Of a DNA stretch of 64,000 bases, positions 1-12,978 are shown one piece after another. Source of the stretch: Halopseudomonas salegens (GTDB taxonomy: Bacteria > Pseudomonadota > Gammaproteobacteria > Pseudomonadales > Pseudomonadaceae); NCBI RefSeq assembly GCF_900105655.1, contig NZ_LT629787.1:3410001-3474000 (forward strand). Direction: 5' to 3'. Under the pieces are notes generated by a model. That model was not told the DNA's origin. It searched no databases and saw only the letters and a list, made by a program, of their open reading frames with translations. The position numbers and the translations under genes were made by a program. Position 1 is the stretch's first letter; each line of letters opens with the position of its first letter.

Positions 1-762
1 GCGGCTGCACAGGGGTTGCTCGCGGGTATGAATGCCGCCCGTCGTGCCAAGGGGCTGGAAGCCTGGTGTCCACGCCGGGATGAAGCCTACATTGGTGTGC
101 TGGTGGATGACCTGATCACCATGGGCACCCGTGAGCCCTATCGCATGTTTACCTCACGCGCCGAATACCGCCTGGTATTGCGTGAAGACAACGCCGATCT
201 GCGCTTGACCGAACAGGGTCGCGAGTTGGGACTGGTCGATGATCACCGGTGGTCGGTATTCAGCAGCAAGCGTGAAGCCATCGAGCAGGAAACCCAGCGC
301 TTGCGCAGCAGCTGGGTACAACCGAACAGCCCGGCAGGCCAGGCCTTTGCCAAGCTTTACGGCACCCCATTGACCCACGAATACAATTTGCTTGATCTGT
401 TGCGCCGACCGGAGGTTGATTATGCCGGACTGTGCGAACTCAGTGGAGCCGGGAACGTGCCGGTGGATGCGGCCGAGCAGGTTGAAATCCAGTGCAAATA
501 CGCCGGGTACATCGAACGTCAACAGGAAGAGATCAACAAGCTGCGCCAGCATGAAGGGACGTTGCTGCCCGAAGATATCGACTACGCGGCACTCAATGGC
601 CTGTCGAATGAAATCCGCCATAAACTGGCTGATGTACGTCCACAGACTCTGGGGCAGGCTTCGCGTATCCCGGGGGTAACTCCGGCAGCTATCAGCTTGT
701 TGCTGATTCATCTGAAAAAACGCAACGCATTGGGCGATCGTCGCCTGGCCCGGGAGGCCTGA
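1..762 (+). CDS. mnmG: MnmG (GidA) tRNA uridine-5-carboxymethylaminomethyl synthesis enzyme, C-terminal part
   Basis: The gene is cut by the window start; about 253 C-terminal residues of a protein usually near 630 are present. MnmG is the FAD-dependent partner of MnmE that modifies the wobble uridine of some tRNAs in the cytosol. The segment around [19 protein letters not shown] is a family hallmark, and the C-terminal helical domain with the ending [18 protein letters not shown] is typical of the MnmE-binding region. Reading is open from base 1 in frame 1 ([10 protein letters not shown]), so no start lies inside the window. It is followed after 5 bases by rsmG, the standard near-origin order in pseudomonads. 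Confidence 0.96.
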   Translation, partial: AAAQGLLAGMNAARRAKGLEAWCPRRDEAYIGVLVDDLITMGTREPYRMFTSRAEYRLVLREDNADLRLTEQGRELGLVDDHRWSVFSSKREAIEQETQRLRSSWVQPNSPAGQAFAKLYGTPLTHEYNLLDLLRRPEVDYAGLCELSGAGNVPVDAAEQVEIQCKYAGYIERQQEEINKLRQHEGTLLPEDIDYAALNGLSNEIRHKLADVRPQTLGQASRIPGVTPAAISLLLIHLKKRNALGDRRLAREA

Positions 763-767
763 AGGGA

Positions 768-1412
768 ATGACTGATCATGCGAGGGAGTTGCGTCAGGGC
801 GCGAGCCAGCTCGGACTCAGTCTGAGCGACACACAGGTTGAACAGCTGTTGGCATACATGGGTCTGCTGAACAAGTGGAACAAGGCCTACAACCTCACCG
901 CAGTGCGTAATCCGGATGAAATGGTCAGTCGCCATTTACTCGACAGCCTGAGCATTCTGCCCTTTGTCGAAGCGGGAAACTGGCTGGATGTGGGTAGCGG
1001 TGGGGGCATGCCCGGGTTGATTTTGGCCATTATGCAGCCGGAATCCAGTTTTACCCTGCTCGACAGTAATGGCAAGAAAACCCGCTTTCTGACCCAGGCA
1101 AAAATTGAGCTGCAGCTGCAAAACCTCACTGTAGTGAATACCCGGGTTGAAGCCTTTAGCCCTGAACAGCCATTCGATGGTATTGTTTCTCGAGCCTTCA
1201 GCGCGCTGAGTGATTTTGTCCAGCTGACACGCCATCTGGGTAAACCCGCTACGCGTTGGCTGGCAATGAAAGGGCAATATCCCGCCGATGAATTGGCCGC
1301 CCTGCCGGTAGATTTTCAGCTGCTCGCCAGTCATGCCTTGCAGGTACCGGGTTGCCAGGGCAGCCGGCATCTGTTGATACTGCAACGTCAGACGGACGAG
1401 CAGAACGCATAG
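768..1412 (+). CDS. rsmG: RsmG 16S rRNA (guanine-527-N7) methyltransferase
   Basis: This 214-residue protein matches the usual RsmG (GidB) length. It methylates G527 of 16S rRNA using S-adenosylmethionine. The SAM-binding glycine-rich loop [12 protein letters not shown] lies at about residues 73-84, and SRHLLDSL at about 54-61 is a further family motif. The start ATG lies 5 bases after mnmG, preceded by the purine-rich GAAGGGA. It is probably cotranscribed with mnmG and with parA, which starts 9 bases after its stop. Confidence 0.96.
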   Translation: MTDHARELRQGASQLGLSLSDTQVEQLLAYMGLLNKWNKAYNLTAVRNPDEMVSRHLLDSLSILPFVEAGNWLDVGSGGGMPGLILAIMQPESSFTLLDSNGKKTRFLTQAKIELQLQNLTVVNTRVEAFSPEQPFDGIVSRAFSALSDFVQLTRHLGKPATRWLAMKGQYPADELAALPVDFQLLASHALQVPGCQGSRHLLILQRQTDEQNA

Positions 1413-1421
1413 GAGGTCAGA

Positions 1422-2225
1422 GTGGGCAAGGTATTGGCCATAGCCAACCAGAAAGGCGGTGTCGGCAAGACAACCACCAGTATCAATCTGGCCGCTTCAC
1501 TGGCTGCCACCAAGCGCAAGGTACTGCTGATTGACCTGGACCCCCAGGGCAACGCGACCATGGGCAGCGGCATTGACAAGAGTGAGCTGGACAACTCGGT
1601 GTATGAGTTGCTTACCGGGCGCAGTGATTATGCCCGGACAGTGCTGGCTTCCGAACATGGCGGTTATGACTTGCTGCCGGCCAATGGCGACCTGACAGCC
1701 GCTGAAGTCGAACTGCTTGATATCAAGATGAAAGAAAGCCGTTTGCGCTATGCGCTGACCAATGTGCGCGATAAATATGATTACATCATTATCGACTGCC
1801 CCCCTTCGCTGAATATGCTTACCGTCAATGGTCTGGTTGCCGCCGATGGCGTCATCATTCCCATGCAGTGTGAGTATTACGCGCTGGAAGGCCTCTCGGC
1901 ACTGATCACCACGATCAACCGCATTACCAGTGTGTTGAATCCCGGCTTGCAGATCGAGGGATTGCTGCGCACCATGTACGATCCGCGCAACAGTCTGACC
2001 CAGGATGTCTCGGCCCAGCTTAGCCAGCACTTTGCCGAGCAGCTGTATCAGACCGTGATTCCGCGTAATGTGCGCCTGGCTGAGGCCCCCAGTTTCGGCA
2101 TGCCGGCACTGGTCTATGACAAACAGTCACGTGGCGCGGTGGCCTATCTGGCCATGGCCGGTGAATTGATTCGACGCAGCAAGCAGGCTGCCGGCAAACA
2201 GCAGCCGGCCCCGGTTACCGATTAA
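1422..2225 (+). CDS. parA: ParA/Soj chromosome-partitioning ATPase
   Basis: This is a 267-residue ParA-family ATPase that forms the dynamic nucleoid-bound gradient moving ParB-parS complexes after replication. The deviant Walker A motif KGGVGKTTTS is at residues 11-20, Walker A' is LLIDLDPQGN near 36-45, and Walker B is YIIIDCPPSL near 122-131. The start is GTG, with the good Shine-Dalgarno sequence AGGAGGT upstream. It has the short N-terminus of chromosomal Soj-type proteins, without the HTH domain of plasmid ParA. parB follows after 23 bases. Confidence 0.96.
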   Translation: MGKVLAIANQKGGVGKTTTSINLAASLAATKRKVLLIDLDPQGNATMGSGIDKSELDNSVYELLTGRSDYARTVLASEHGGYDLLPANGDLTAAEVELLDIKMKESRLRYALTNVRDKYDYIIIDCPPSLNMLTVNGLVAADGVIIPMQCEYYALEGLSALITTINRITSVLNPGLQIEGLLRTMYDPRNSLTQDVSAQLSQHFAEQLYQTVIPRNVRLAEAPSFGMPALVYDKQSRGAVAYLAMAGELIRRSKQAAGKQQPAPVTD

Positions 2226-2248
2226 TCAGAACGAAGGACATTAGCGCC

Positions 2249-3118
2249 ATGGCGGCCAAGAAACGTGGCTTGGGACGAGGATTGGATGCCTTGCTGGGAC
2301 AGAGCACTGCCCAGCACGGTGAACACGACGGTGAGTTGCAGCAGGATCATCTGCTCAAGGACTTGCCGGTTGATCTGATTCAGCGCGGCAAGTACCAGCC
2401 CCGCCGGGACATGGATCCACAGGCGTTGGAAGAACTGGCTGAATCGATCAAGGTCCAGGGCGTGATGCAACCGATCGTGGTACGTCCGATTGGCGGCGGT
2501 CGCTACGAAATCATTGCTGGTGAGCGTCGCTGGCGCGCGACCCAACAGGCTGGTCTTGATCATATCCCGGCAGTGATCCGGGAAGTCACCGATGAAGCGG
2601 CCATTGCCATGGCGCTGATCGAGAATATCCAGCGCGAAGACCTCAATCCTATTGAGGAAGCCATGGCGCTCTATCGTTTGCAGCAGGAATTCGAATTGAC
2701 CCAGCAACAGGTCGCCAATGCGGTAGGCAAGTCGCGCGTCAGCATTACCAACCTGTTGCGCTTGATGGCGCTACCTGACGACGTCAAACTCCTGCTTGAG
2801 CGGGGCGATATCGAAATGGGCCATGCCCGTGCCTTGCTCGGGTTGCCGCAGGATGAGCAGACTGCGGCCGCTCGTCAGGTGGTGGCTAAAGGCTTGACCG
2901 TTCGGCAAACCGAAGCCCTGGTGCGACAATTGCTCAAGCCGCGGCAGGTGCAGCCCAACCAACGTCCCGATCCGAACATTGAAAATCTGCAGACCGACCT
3001 CTCCGAGCGTCTGGGTGCCGAAGTGAAAATTCAACATGGCGCGCGTGGAAAAGGCAAGCTGGTGATCAGCTATAGCTCGCTGGATGAACTGGATGGGGTA
3101 TTGGCACATATCAAATAA
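2249..3118 (+). CDS. parB: ParB/Spo0J chromosome-partitioning CTPase and parS-binding protein
   Basis: This is a 289-residue ParB that loads on parS, spreads as a CTP clamp and guides origin segregation. The N-terminal ParA-stimulating segment KKRGLGRGLDALLG is at residues 4-17. The CTP-binding motif GERRWRA is at 91-97 and ENIQRED follows near 124. The helix-turn-helix region is QQQVANAVGKSRVSITNLL near 152-170, and the C-terminal dimerisation domain ends at LAHIK. A candidate parS lies about 11.7 kb downstream at 14836-14851. No terminator was identified in the 193 bases before atpI. Confidence 0.96.
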   Translation: MAAKKRGLGRGLDALLGQSTAQHGEHDGELQQDHLLKDLPVDLIQRGKYQPRRDMDPQALEELAESIKVQGVMQPIVVRPIGGGRYEIIAGERRWRATQQAGLDHIPAVIREVTDEAAIAMALIENIQREDLNPIEEAMALYRLQQEFELTQQQVANAVGKSRVSITNLLRLMALPDDVKLLLERGDIEMGHARALLGLPQDEQTAAARQVVAKGLTVRQTEALVRQLLKPRQVQPNQRPDPNIENLQTDLSERLGAEVKIQHGARGKGKLVISYSSLDELDGVLAHIK

Positions 3119-3192
3119 GCCGATGAGAGCGTATGCAGGTTTGCGGGCAGTGACGCAAATGGGTGAAGACACTGAATTTTCAGCCTCTACGG

Positions 3193-3221
3193 TTGAACCT
3201 CAAGCCTATTCGCCCTATACT
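3193..3221 (+). promoter_or_regulatory. Candidate sigma-70 promoter of the atp operon
   Basis: TTGAAC at 3193-3198 and TATACT at 3216-3221 are separated by exactly 17 bases, a near-consensus sigma-70 promoter about 90 bases upstream of atpI. It lies in the only sizeable gap between parB and the ATP synthase genes. This is a sequence match only; no start site is proven. Confidence 0.6.
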
Positions 3222-3295
3222 CCTCGCGCAATTTTAGCCTTGTAAATGCACCGGATTGTTGCAACAAAGTGTCCTTGGCCGGACGCATTATTTGA

Positions 3296-4609
<1,314 letters not shown>

Positions 4610-4667
4610 AGCAGTCAGAAGAACCTGTTCAATCAACGAAACCTTGTACTACAACCTTGAAACTTAG

Positions 4668-4919
<252 letters not shown>

Positions 4920-5008
4920 TCTGATGTTTTTCAGGACAGGCAGGCATCGGTCTGCCTGTCTCATCATGATCACCCAGAGAACAACGAAATAGCATGAGGT
5001 AAATCGCT

Positions 5009-5479
5009 GTGAACATTAATCTGACGTTATTTGGTCAAACGATTGCCTTCGCTATTTTTGTCTGGTTTTGCATGAAGTTTGTCTGGCCGCCGATTACGGC
5101 AGCCATGGCAGAGCGCCAGAAAAAAATTGCTGAAGGACTGGACGCAGCCGGCCGCGCCCAGCGTGACCTGAGTCTTGCTCAGGATAAGGCTGCAGATACT
5201 CTGCGCGAGACCAAGGAACAGGCGACCCAGATTCTGGACAAGGCGAACAAAAACGCCAACCAGATTATTGAGGAAGCCAAGCTACAGGCTCGTTCCGAAG
5301 GTGAGCGTCTGATCGAGTCAGCGAAAGCTGAAATCGACCAGGAGATCAACCGCGCCAAAGAACAACTCCGTGCCCAGGTTGCCGAATTGGCGGTCAAGGG
5401 TGCCGAGCACATTCTGGAATCGGAAATCGACTCCAAGGCCCATAGTGAGCTGGTCAACAAACTGGCCTCACAACTCTAA
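5009..5479 (+). CDS. atpF: ATP synthase Fo subunit b
   Basis: This 156-residue peripheral stalk protein has one N-terminal transmembrane helix ([20 protein letters not shown], about 4-23) followed by a long charged helical coiled coil rich in Ala, Glu, Lys and Gln. The conserved [18 protein letters not shown] follows the membrane helix. The start codon is GTG at 5009, preceded by ATGAGGTAAATC. The gene sits 89 bases after atpE and 12 before atpH. Confidence 0.96.
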   Translation: MNINLTLFGQTIAFAIFVWFCMKFVWPPITAAMAERQKKIAEGLDAAGRAQRDLSLAQDKAADTLRETKEQATQILDKANKNANQIIEEAKLQARSEGERLIESAKAEIDQEINRAKEQLRAQVAELAVKGAEHILESEIDSKAHSELVNKLASQL

Positions 5480-5491
5480 GCGAGGCGAGCG

Positions 5492-6028
5492 ATGGCTACA
5501 ATCAATACGCTAGCTCGGCCTTATGCCAAAGCCGCATTCGAACATGCCTCTGATGCTCATGCTCTGGATGCCTGGTCAAGCATGTTGGCCTTGGCCAGTG
5601 CTGCAATGGTCGATCCCGACATTGCTGAAAGGGTGCGTAATCCAGGTTTGACGCGGACGCGCAAGGCCGACGACCTGCTCATGGTGTGTGAAGGTCATAT
5701 TGATGCAGGGTTTGGAAATTTTATCCGAACTTTGGCTGATCATGATCGTCTGCCCTTGATCCCGGTTATCGCCGAGCTTTTTGAGCAGCACAAGGCGGAG
5801 CATGATCGAAGCATTGCAGTCGAAGTCGAAAGTGCTTTCGAGCTGAGCGAAGATCAACAGAAAACGCTGATAACCGCACTTTCCAAGCGGTTGGACCGAG
5901 CAGTGACCCCGCAGGTGAAGATCAACCCCGCGCTGATTGGCGGTGTGGTCCTTCGGGCGGGTGACATGGTTATCGATGGTTCGGTCCGCGGCAAGCTGGA
6001 AAAGCTTGCCGAGGCGTTGAAATCCTGA
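5492..6028 (+). CDS. atpH: ATP synthase F1 subunit delta
   Basis: This 178-residue delta (OSCP-type) subunit joins the peripheral stalk to the alpha3beta3 head. The N-terminal motif TLARPYAKAAFEHA (6-19) and the C-terminal PALIGGVVLRAGDMVIDGSV with RGKLEKLAEAL are diagnostic. It lies between atpF and atpA with gaps of 12 and 15 bases. Confidence 0.96.
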   Translation: MATINTLARPYAKAAFEHASDAHALDAWSSMLALASAAMVDPDIAERVRNPGLTRTRKADDLLMVCEGHIDAGFGNFIRTLADHDRLPLIPVIAELFEQHKAEHDRSIAVEVESAFELSEDQQKTLITALSKRLDRAVTPQVKINPALIGGVVLRAGDMVIDGSVRGKLEKLAEALKS

Positions 6029-6043
6029 TTTGAGGGACATGGC

Positions 6044-7588
6044 ATGCAGCAATTGAATCCTTCCGAAATTAGCGAAATTATCAAGAAGCGCATCGATAAA
6101 CTCGATGTCACTTCTCAAGCTCGCAATGTCGGTACTGTCGTCAGTGTATCTGACGGTATTGTCCGTATCCACGGCCTGGCCGATGTGATGTACGGTGAAA
6201 TGATCGAGTTTCCCGGTGGTGTCTATGGTATGGCACTTAACCTGGAGCAGGACTCGGTCGGTTCGGTAATTCTCGGTGACTACCTCGGCCTGGCCGAAGG
6301 CATGACCGCCAAGTGTACCGGTCGCATTCTCGAAGTACCTGTTGGTCCTGAGTTGTTGGGTCGTGTTGTTGACGCCCTGGGCAACCCGCTGGACGGCAAG
6401 GGCACAATCGATGCAAAAGAAACTGATGCGGTCGAGAAAGTTGCCCCGGGTGTGATCTGGCGTAAGTCGGTCGACCAGCCGGTACAGACCGGTTACAAGT
6501 CGGTTGACGCGATGATCCCGATCGGTCGTGGTCAGCGTGAGCTGATCATTGGTGACCGCCAGACCGGTAAGACGGCGATGGCGATCGATGCGATCATCAA
6601 CCAGAAGAGTTCCGGCATCAAATGTATCTATGTTGCGGTTGGTCAGAAGCAATCGACCATTGCCAGCGTGGTACGCAAGCTGGAAGAGCACGATGCGATG
6701 GCGCACACCATCGTGGTGGCTGCTTCTGCCTCTGATCCGGCTTCCCTGCAGTTCCTGGCGCCGTACTCCGGCTGCACCATGGGTGAGTATTTCCGTGACC
6801 GTGGTGAAGACGCGCTGATCATCTTTGATGACCTCTCCAAGCAGGCCGTGGCTTATCGCCAGATATCCCTGCTGCTGCGTCGTCCGCCGGGTCGTGAAGC
6901 CTATCCGGGTGACGTCTTCTATCTCCACAGTCGTCTGCTTGAGCGCGCATCTCGCGTGTCGGAAGACTGGGTAGAGAAGCTGACCAATGGTGAAGTGAAA
7001 GGCAAGACCGGTTCTTTGACCGCTCTGCCTATCATTGAAACCCAGGCCGGTGACGTCTCTGCTTTCGTACCGACCAACGTGATCTCGATCACCGATGGTC
7101 AGATCTTCCTGGAATCGAACCTGTTCAACGCCGGTGTCCGCCCAGCGGTCAACGCCGGTGTATCCGTATCCCGGGTAGGTGGTTCGGCGCAGACCAAGAT
7201 CATCAAGAAGCTGTCCGGTGGTATTCGTACCGCGCTGGCTCAGTATCGTGAACTGGCGGCCTTCGCCCAGTTTGCTTCGGACCTCGATGAGGCGACCCGC
7301 AAGCAGCTGGAACACGGTCAACGGGTTACCGAGCTGATGAAGCAGGACCAGTATGCGCCGATGTCGATTGCCGAAATGGCGATCAGCATCTTCTCTGCTG
7401 AGAAAGGCTTCCTGACCGACGTCGAGATGAACAAGATCGGCGCCTTCGAGAAAGCTCTGCTCGCTTACTTCAAGCGTGATCACGCCGATTTGTTGGCCAA
7501 GATCAACGAGAAGGGCGACTACAACGACGAGATCGAAGCCGGTATCAAGTCTGGCATCGAGAACTTCAAGGCAACCCAAAGCTGGTAA
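6044..7588 (+). CDS. atpA: ATP synthase F1 subunit alpha
   Basis: This 514-residue protein is the non-catalytic nucleotide-binding subunit of the F1 head. The P-loop GDRQTGKT is at residues 170-177, the Walker B region is [13 protein letters not shown] near 261-273, and the alpha signature with the arginine finger occurs in the [14 protein letters not shown] segment. Its length and the absence of indels fit pseudomonad AtpA. A 74-base gap with a hairpin separates it from atpG. Confidence 0.98.
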   Translation: MQQLNPSEISEIIKKRIDKLDVTSQARNVGTVVSVSDGIVRIHGLADVMYGEMIEFPGGVYGMALNLEQDSVGSVILGDYLGLAEGMTAKCTGRILEVPVGPELLGRVVDALGNPLDGKGTIDAKETDAVEKVAPGVIWRKSVDQPVQTGYKSVDAMIPIGRGQRELIIGDRQTGKTAMAIDAIINQKSSGIKCIYVAVGQKQSTIASVVRKLEEHDAMAHTIVVAASASDPASLQFLAPYSGCTMGEYFRDRGEDALIIFDDLSKQAVAYRQISLLLRRPPGREAYPGDVFYLHSRLLERASRVSEDWVEKLTNGEVKGKTGSLTALPIIETQAGDVSAFVPTNVISITDGQIFLESNLFNAGVRPAVNAGVSVSRVGGSAQTKIIKKLSGGIRTALAQYRELAAFAQFASDLDEATRKQLEHGQRVTELMKQDQYAPMSIAEMAISIFSAEKGFLTDVEMNKIGAFEKALLAYFKRDHADLLAKINEKGDYNDEIEAGIKSGIENFKATQSW

Positions 7589-7593
7589 GCCGA

Positions 7594-7624
7594 GCGCGGG
7601 GCATGATGCAGTCGTGTCCCGCTT
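7594..7624 (+). other. Intercistronic hairpin between atpA and atpG
   Basis: GCGGGGCA (7596-7603) pairs with TGTCCCGC (7615-7622) through an 11-base loop, with one G-U pair. No T-tract follows, so it is unlikely to be a terminator. It may adjust mRNA stability or relative expression within the operon. Seen by eye, with no covariation test. Confidence 0.4.
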
Positions 7625-7662
7625 CGTGCGACCCGGCTACGGGCTAACCTGAAAGGTGTCAT

Positions 7663-8523
7663 ATGGCAGGCGCAAAAGAGATTCGCACCAAGATTGCGAG
7701 TATTAAAAGTACGCAGAAGATCACCAGCGCGATGGAAAAGGTCGCGGTCAGTAAAATGCGCAAGGCACAACAGCGCATGACCGCCAGCCGTCCCTACGCT
7801 GAGCGTATTCGCCAGGTAATTGGCCATCTGGCCAACGCCAACCCCGAGTACAAGCACTCCTTCATGCAGGAGCGCACGGTCAAACGGGTCGGCTACATCG
7901 TGGTGAGTACCGATCGTGGTCTCTGTGGTGGTCTGAACACTAATCTGTTCAAGGCCCTGGTTCAGAACATGAAGGAATGGCGCGATCAGAGTGTTGAAAC
8001 CGACCTCTGTGTGATCGGTAGCAAGGGCGCCAGCTTCTTCCGCAGCTTTGGCGGCAATGTGGTAGCCGCGATCAGTAATCTGGGTGAAGCACCGGCCCTG
8101 AATGACCTGATCGGCAGCATCAAGGTGATGCTCGACGGTTACCATGAAGGCCGTATCGATCGCTTGTATCTGGTATCCAACGGGTTTGTGAATACCATGG
8201 TTCAGCAGCCCAAGGTCGAGCAGATGATTCCCCTGGTTCCGACCAGCAAGGAAGAGCTGCAGGGCCATTGGGATTATGTCTATGAGCCGGATGCCCAGAT
8301 GCTGCTGGATGGTCTGTTGACCCGTTATATCGAGTCGCAGGTATACCAGTCAGTGATCGAAAACAATGCTTGCGAACAAGCGGCCCGGATGATCGCGATG
8401 AAAAGCGCGACTGACAACGCCGGTGAGCTCATCGACAACTTGCAGCTCATCTACAACAAGGCACGTCAGTCGGCGATCACCCAGGAAATTTCGGAAATCG
8501 TTGGCGGCGCCGCCGCGGTTTAA
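7663..8523 (+). CDS. atpG: ATP synthase F1 subunit gamma
   Basis: This 286-residue central rotor shaft has the N-terminal helix [27 protein letters not shown] characteristic of gamma, the central [13 protein letters not shown], and the C-terminal helix [22 protein letters not shown] followed by [15 protein letters not shown]. These segments form the coiled-coil axle. A start at ATG 7663 gives the canonical N-terminus, preceded by GAAAGGTGTC. Confidence 0.97.
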   Translation: MAGAKEIRTKIASIKSTQKITSAMEKVAVSKMRKAQQRMTASRPYAERIRQVIGHLANANPEYKHSFMQERTVKRVGYIVVSTDRGLCGGLNTNLFKALVQNMKEWRDQSVETDLCVIGSKGASFFRSFGGNVVAAISNLGEAPALNDLIGSIKVMLDGYHEGRIDRLYLVSNGFVNTMVQQPKVEQMIPLVPTSKEELQGHWDYVYEPDAQMLLDGLLTRYIESQVYQSVIENNACEQAARMIAMKSATDNAGELIDNLQLIYNKARQSAITQEISEIVGGAAAV

Positions 8524-8545
8524 CGGTCAGGTTTCAAACTTTTAG

Positions 8546-9937
<1,392 letters not shown>

Positions 9938-9942
9938 TGGTA

Positions 9943-9962
9943 GCGCCCGCGCAAGCGGGCGC
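9943..9962 (+). other. GC-rich hairpin between atpD and atpC
   Basis: GCGCCCGC and GCGGGCGC form a perfect 8-bp stem around a GCAA tetraloop, starting 6 bases after the atpD stop. GNRA-type loops are stable. The lack of a T-tract argues against termination, so partial attenuation or protection of the upstream mRNA is more likely. Confidence 0.5.
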
Positions 9963-9979
9963 AGAACCGAGGCAAGATT

Positions 9980-10423
9980 ATGGCTATGACAGTGCACTGC
10001 GATATTGTTAGCGCGGAAGAAGAGCTGTTCTCCGGCCTGGTCGAAATGGTTGTGGCCCATGGCAACATGGGTGATCTGGGTATTCTGCCCGGTCACACGC
10101 CACTGCTGACCGACCTCAAGCCGGGCCCGGTTCGGGTGATTCGTCAGGATGGCAGCGAAGAGGTGTATTACATCTCGGGTGGCTATATTGAAGTTCAGCC
10201 GAGCATGGTCAAGGTGCTTGCCGACACGGCTATCCGTGCCGGTGACATTGACGAAGCAGCTGCTGTGGAAGCAAAGAAAGCCGCAGAGAAAGCCCTCAAC
10301 GAGAAAGGCGCCGAGTTTGACTACGGTTCGGCCTCCGCCCGTCTCGCCGAGGCCGCAGCCCAGCTGCGGACCGTGCAGGAAATGCGCAAGAAGTATGGTG
10401 GACCGCCGCTTAACAACCGGTAA
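9980..10423 (+). CDS. atpC: ATP synthase F1 subunit epsilon
   Basis: This 147-residue subunit has the N-terminal beta-sandwich ([40 protein letters not shown]) and the C-terminal two-helix domain ([19 protein letters not shown]) that can inhibit ATP hydrolysis. It is the last gene of the operon, followed directly by an intrinsic terminator. Confidence 0.96.
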   Translation: MAMTVHCDIVSAEEELFSGLVEMVVAHGNMGDLGILPGHTPLLTDLKPGPVRVIRQDGSEEVYYISGGYIEVQPSMVKVLADTAIRAGDIDEAAAVEAKKAAEKALNEKGAEFDYGSASARLAEAAAQLRTVQEMRKKYGGPPLNNR

Positions 10424-10430
10424 GTCGCTA

Positions 10431-10456
10431 AAAAGGCAGCTTCGGCTGCCTTTTTT
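10431..10456 (+). terminator. Rho-independent terminator of the atp operon
   Basis: AAAAGGCAGC and GCTGCCTTTT pair around a TTCG loop and run into a TTTTTT tract, a few bases after the atpC stop. This is a textbook intrinsic terminator and the strongest one in the window. Confidence 0.93.
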
Positions 10457-10669
10457 ATTAATTACCGCGAAAATCGCCGGAAGCTGAATGCTTGAAGGTC
10501 TGACAGCGGTTAGTTGCTGTCTGGATGTGGCAGCCAAGGCTTGACGGGCAATCAACCACTCACACGCATTGTTGATTTCCCGCCTCCAGCAATAAGCAAC
10601 AAGCAAACGCCAGCTAGCCGGTTTTGCTATCATCCCTCCCCAGTTATCCATTGTCGAAAAGGACCCGCC

Positions 10670-12037
10670 ATGAATCTGCACGTCGTCATTCTTGCTGCCG
10701 GCCAGGGCACACGTATGCGCTCGGCATTGCCAAAGGTATTGCACCCGATAGCGGGCAAGCCGATGCTTGCGCATGTGCTGGATTGTGCGCGGGCCATGCA
10801 ACCGGCCCGGATTCATGTGGTGATCGGACATGGTGCCGAGAGGGTTCGTGAGCAGTTGGCAGCAGCGGATATCAACTGGGTAGTCCAGGCCGAACAATTG
10901 GGTACCGGGCATGCTGTGGCTCAGGCTTTGCCGCAATTGATCGGGGCTGATCAGGTACTGGTTCTCTATGGTGATGTGCCCTTGCTGAAACCGTCTACGC
11001 TGCAGAAGCTCAGTGAACAGGCCGGATCAGCTGCGCTGGGATTGCTGACCGTAAAGATGCGCGACCCCACCGGTTATGGGCGGATCGTGCGCGATATCGC
11101 AGGCCGTGTTCAGTCGATCGTCGAGCAGAAGGATGCCGATGCAGAGCAGTTGCAGATCCGCGAAGGCAATACCGGCATCATGGCGTTGCCGGGCAGTCAG
11201 GTGAATAACTGGTTAAGCAGCCTGTCCAGCGATAATGCGCAAGGTGAATACTATCTGACTGATGTGGTGGCCCTGGCGGTAGACCAGGGGATAGCGGTTG
11301 AAGTTGCCCATGCAGCTGATGAAGAAGAAGTGCTGGGAGCCAATAACCGGCAGCAACTGGCGACTCTCGAGCGAATCTATCAAGGTCGTCAGGCCGAACG
11401 TCTGATGGCAGCGGGGGTGACATTGGCAGATCCGGCGCGACTGGATGTGCGCGGAGAGGTAAGCGTTGGCCAGGATATCAGTATCGACGTCAATGTCGTG
11501 CTGGAGGGCAAGATTGTACTGGCGAATGATGTTGTTATTGGCCCGAATTGCGTGCTGAAGGATTGTGTTATCGGCGCTGGCTCGGTGATCAGGTCCTTTA
11601 GCCATATCGAAGGCGCCGAGTTGGCCGAGCATTGTGAAGTCGGCCCTTACGCGCGCTTGCGACCAGGTACCAGTCTGGCCAGTGAGGCCAGAATCGGTAA
11701 TTTTGTGGAAACCAAGAAGGCGGTTATTGGTCCGGGTGCCAAGATCAATCATCTGTCCTATGTGGGAGATGCCAGTGTGGGTGCCCGGGCCAATGTGGGC
11801 GCCGGTACCATTACCTGCAACTACGACGGGGTGAACAAACACCATACGCATATCGGCGCCAACGCCTTTATTGGCTCGAACACTGCCCTGGTAGCGCCGG
11901 TCAATGTGGGTGATGGGGCTACTACGGCAGCGGGATCAGTGATCAATCAGGATGTACCGGAAACGGCTCTGGGTGTTGCCCGCGCCCGCCAACGCAATAT
12001 CAGTGGCTGGAAGCGTCCGGTCAAACCGGCGAATTAG
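10670..12037 (+). CDS. glmU: GlmU bifunctional N-acetylglucosamine-1-phosphate uridyltransferase / glucosamine-1-phosphate acetyltransferase
   Basis: This 455-residue enzyme makes UDP-GlcNAc for peptidoglycan and LPS. The N-terminal nucleotidyltransferase has [11 protein letters not shown] and [12 protein letters not shown] within the first 30 residues and the YGDVPLL aspartate motif near 103-109. The C-terminal left-handed beta-helix carries hexapeptide repeats and the motif [25 protein letters not shown] acetyltransferase site near 345. The frame is open 156 bases further upstream, but [13 protein letters not shown] is the true N-terminus and GAAAAGGACC precedes it. It follows the atp terminator, as in other pseudomonads. 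glmS is not next to it here. Confidence 0.97.
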   Translation: MNLHVVILAAGQGTRMRSALPKVLHPIAGKPMLAHVLDCARAMQPARIHVVIGHGAERVREQLAAADINWVVQAEQLGTGHAVAQALPQLIGADQVLVLYGDVPLLKPSTLQKLSEQAGSAALGLLTVKMRDPTGYGRIVRDIAGRVQSIVEQKDADAEQLQIREGNTGIMALPGSQVNNWLSSLSSDNAQGEYYLTDVVALAVDQGIAVEVAHAADEEEVLGANNRQQLATLERIYQGRQAERLMAAGVTLADPARLDVRGEVSVGQDISIDVNVVLEGKIVLANDVVIGPNCVLKDCVIGAGSVIRSFSHIEGAELAEHCEVGPYARLRPGTSLASEARIGNFVETKKAVIGPGAKINHLSYVGDASVGARANVGAGTITCNYDGVNKHHTHIGANAFIGSNTALVAPVNVGDGATTAAGSVINQDVPETALGVARARQRNISGWKRPVKPAN

Positions 12038-12123
12038 GCAAAGGCTCACGCTGTCTTGTAATCCAGCGGTGGGTGTACTATGAGTACACAACAAATCCAA
12101 CTACTGGTCACAGGATCCAGGCC

Positions 12124-12978
12124 GTGCCGCTGATTCCCCTGCAACATGACGATATACCGCTTGGCGTGCCCTTGCCCTGGCATGTGACTGACAGTGAGAG
12201 CAAGGTGATCTTTGAGCGTGGGCGGGTGGTCGACAATCAACCCATGCTTGAACAATTACTCAAGTTGGGGCTGTTTCGTATTGCCCCGGAAGCGCGCAAT
12301 GAGCCGGGCCAGGGCAAACAGGGAGAGCGGACCACGACCAGCCTGACGCAGATTCAGCTGGCACCGGGAGATCTGGTCCAGCTGCAAACACTGAACAGTC
12401 ATCAGACCGAGCGTTTTCAAGTCAAGGTTATTGGCTTCCATGCTCCGGTGAGTTTGCTTGTTACTGCCCCCACCAACGGTGGAAAGCTGGCTTTTGTTCG
12501 CGAAGGGCAGCAATTTCTGGTACGTGGCTTTGTTGGCAAGGATGCCGTTGCTTACAAGACCCGGGTGCTGAAAACCAACCTGTCGCCTTTTCCCTACCTG
12601 CATCTGGCCTACCCGGATTCGGTTCAGTCGATGCGAATTCGCAGCTCTGCTCGCGTATCCGTCGAGTTGATTACTGCGGTCAACCACGGGGGCAAACAGA
12701 TTGCCTCGGCGAAAATGATCGACCTCAGTGTCGGCGGCGCCAAAGTGCTGTCGACGTCGACTTTTGCCGAGCTGGGTGAAGAAGTCGAACTGGCTTTCCG
12801 GATCAACCCGGCTGGTCTGGACGTTTATCTGAAAGTGGCCAGCAAAGTGCGGATGGTGAATACTGATGAACAAAGTGGCCAGGTAGCCACCGGTGTCGAA
12901 TTTGTTGATCTGAGTGAACAGAATCGACTGTATCTGACCAATATGGTCTATCAGAACTTGCTCAAGGACAGTCTGTGA
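12124..12978 (+). CDS. YcgR-like PilZ-domain c-di-GMP receptor (flagellar brake type)
   Basis: From GTG 12124 the protein has 284 residues. The N-terminal half (MPLIPLQHDDIPLGVPLPW, then FERGRVVDNQPML) resembles the YcgR-N beta-barrel. The C-terminal half is a PilZ domain with RSSAR and DLSVGG, the two c-di-GMP-binding motifs. Such proteins slow flagellar rotation or tune surface functions. The start is uncertain: GTG 12073 gives 301 residues but has no Shine-Dalgarno, while AGGA sits 8 bases before 12124. A short out-of-frame ATG reading frame (12080-12133) overlaps this start and could couple translation. The stop overlaps the next gene by 4 bases. Confidence 0.78.
   Translation: MPLIPLQHDDIPLGVPLPWHVTDSESKVIFERGRVVDNQPMLEQLLKLGLFRIAPEARNEPGQGKQGERTTTSLTQIQLAPGDLVQLQTLNSHQTERFQVKVIGFHAPVSLLVTAPTNGGKLAFVREGQQFLVRGFVGKDAVAYKTRVLKTNLSPFPYLHLAYPDSVQSMRIRSSARVSVELITAVNHGGKQIASAKMIDLSVGGAKVLSTSTFAELGEEVELAFRINPAGLDVYLKVASKVRMVNTDEQSGQVATGVEFVDLSEQNRLYLTNMVYQNLLKDSL

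Noticed and set aside
5576..7579. 667-codon minus-strand frame covering atpH and atpA
   Set aside because: It is antisense to the best-conserved genes in the window; the long frame is a codon-bias shadow of atpA and atpH.
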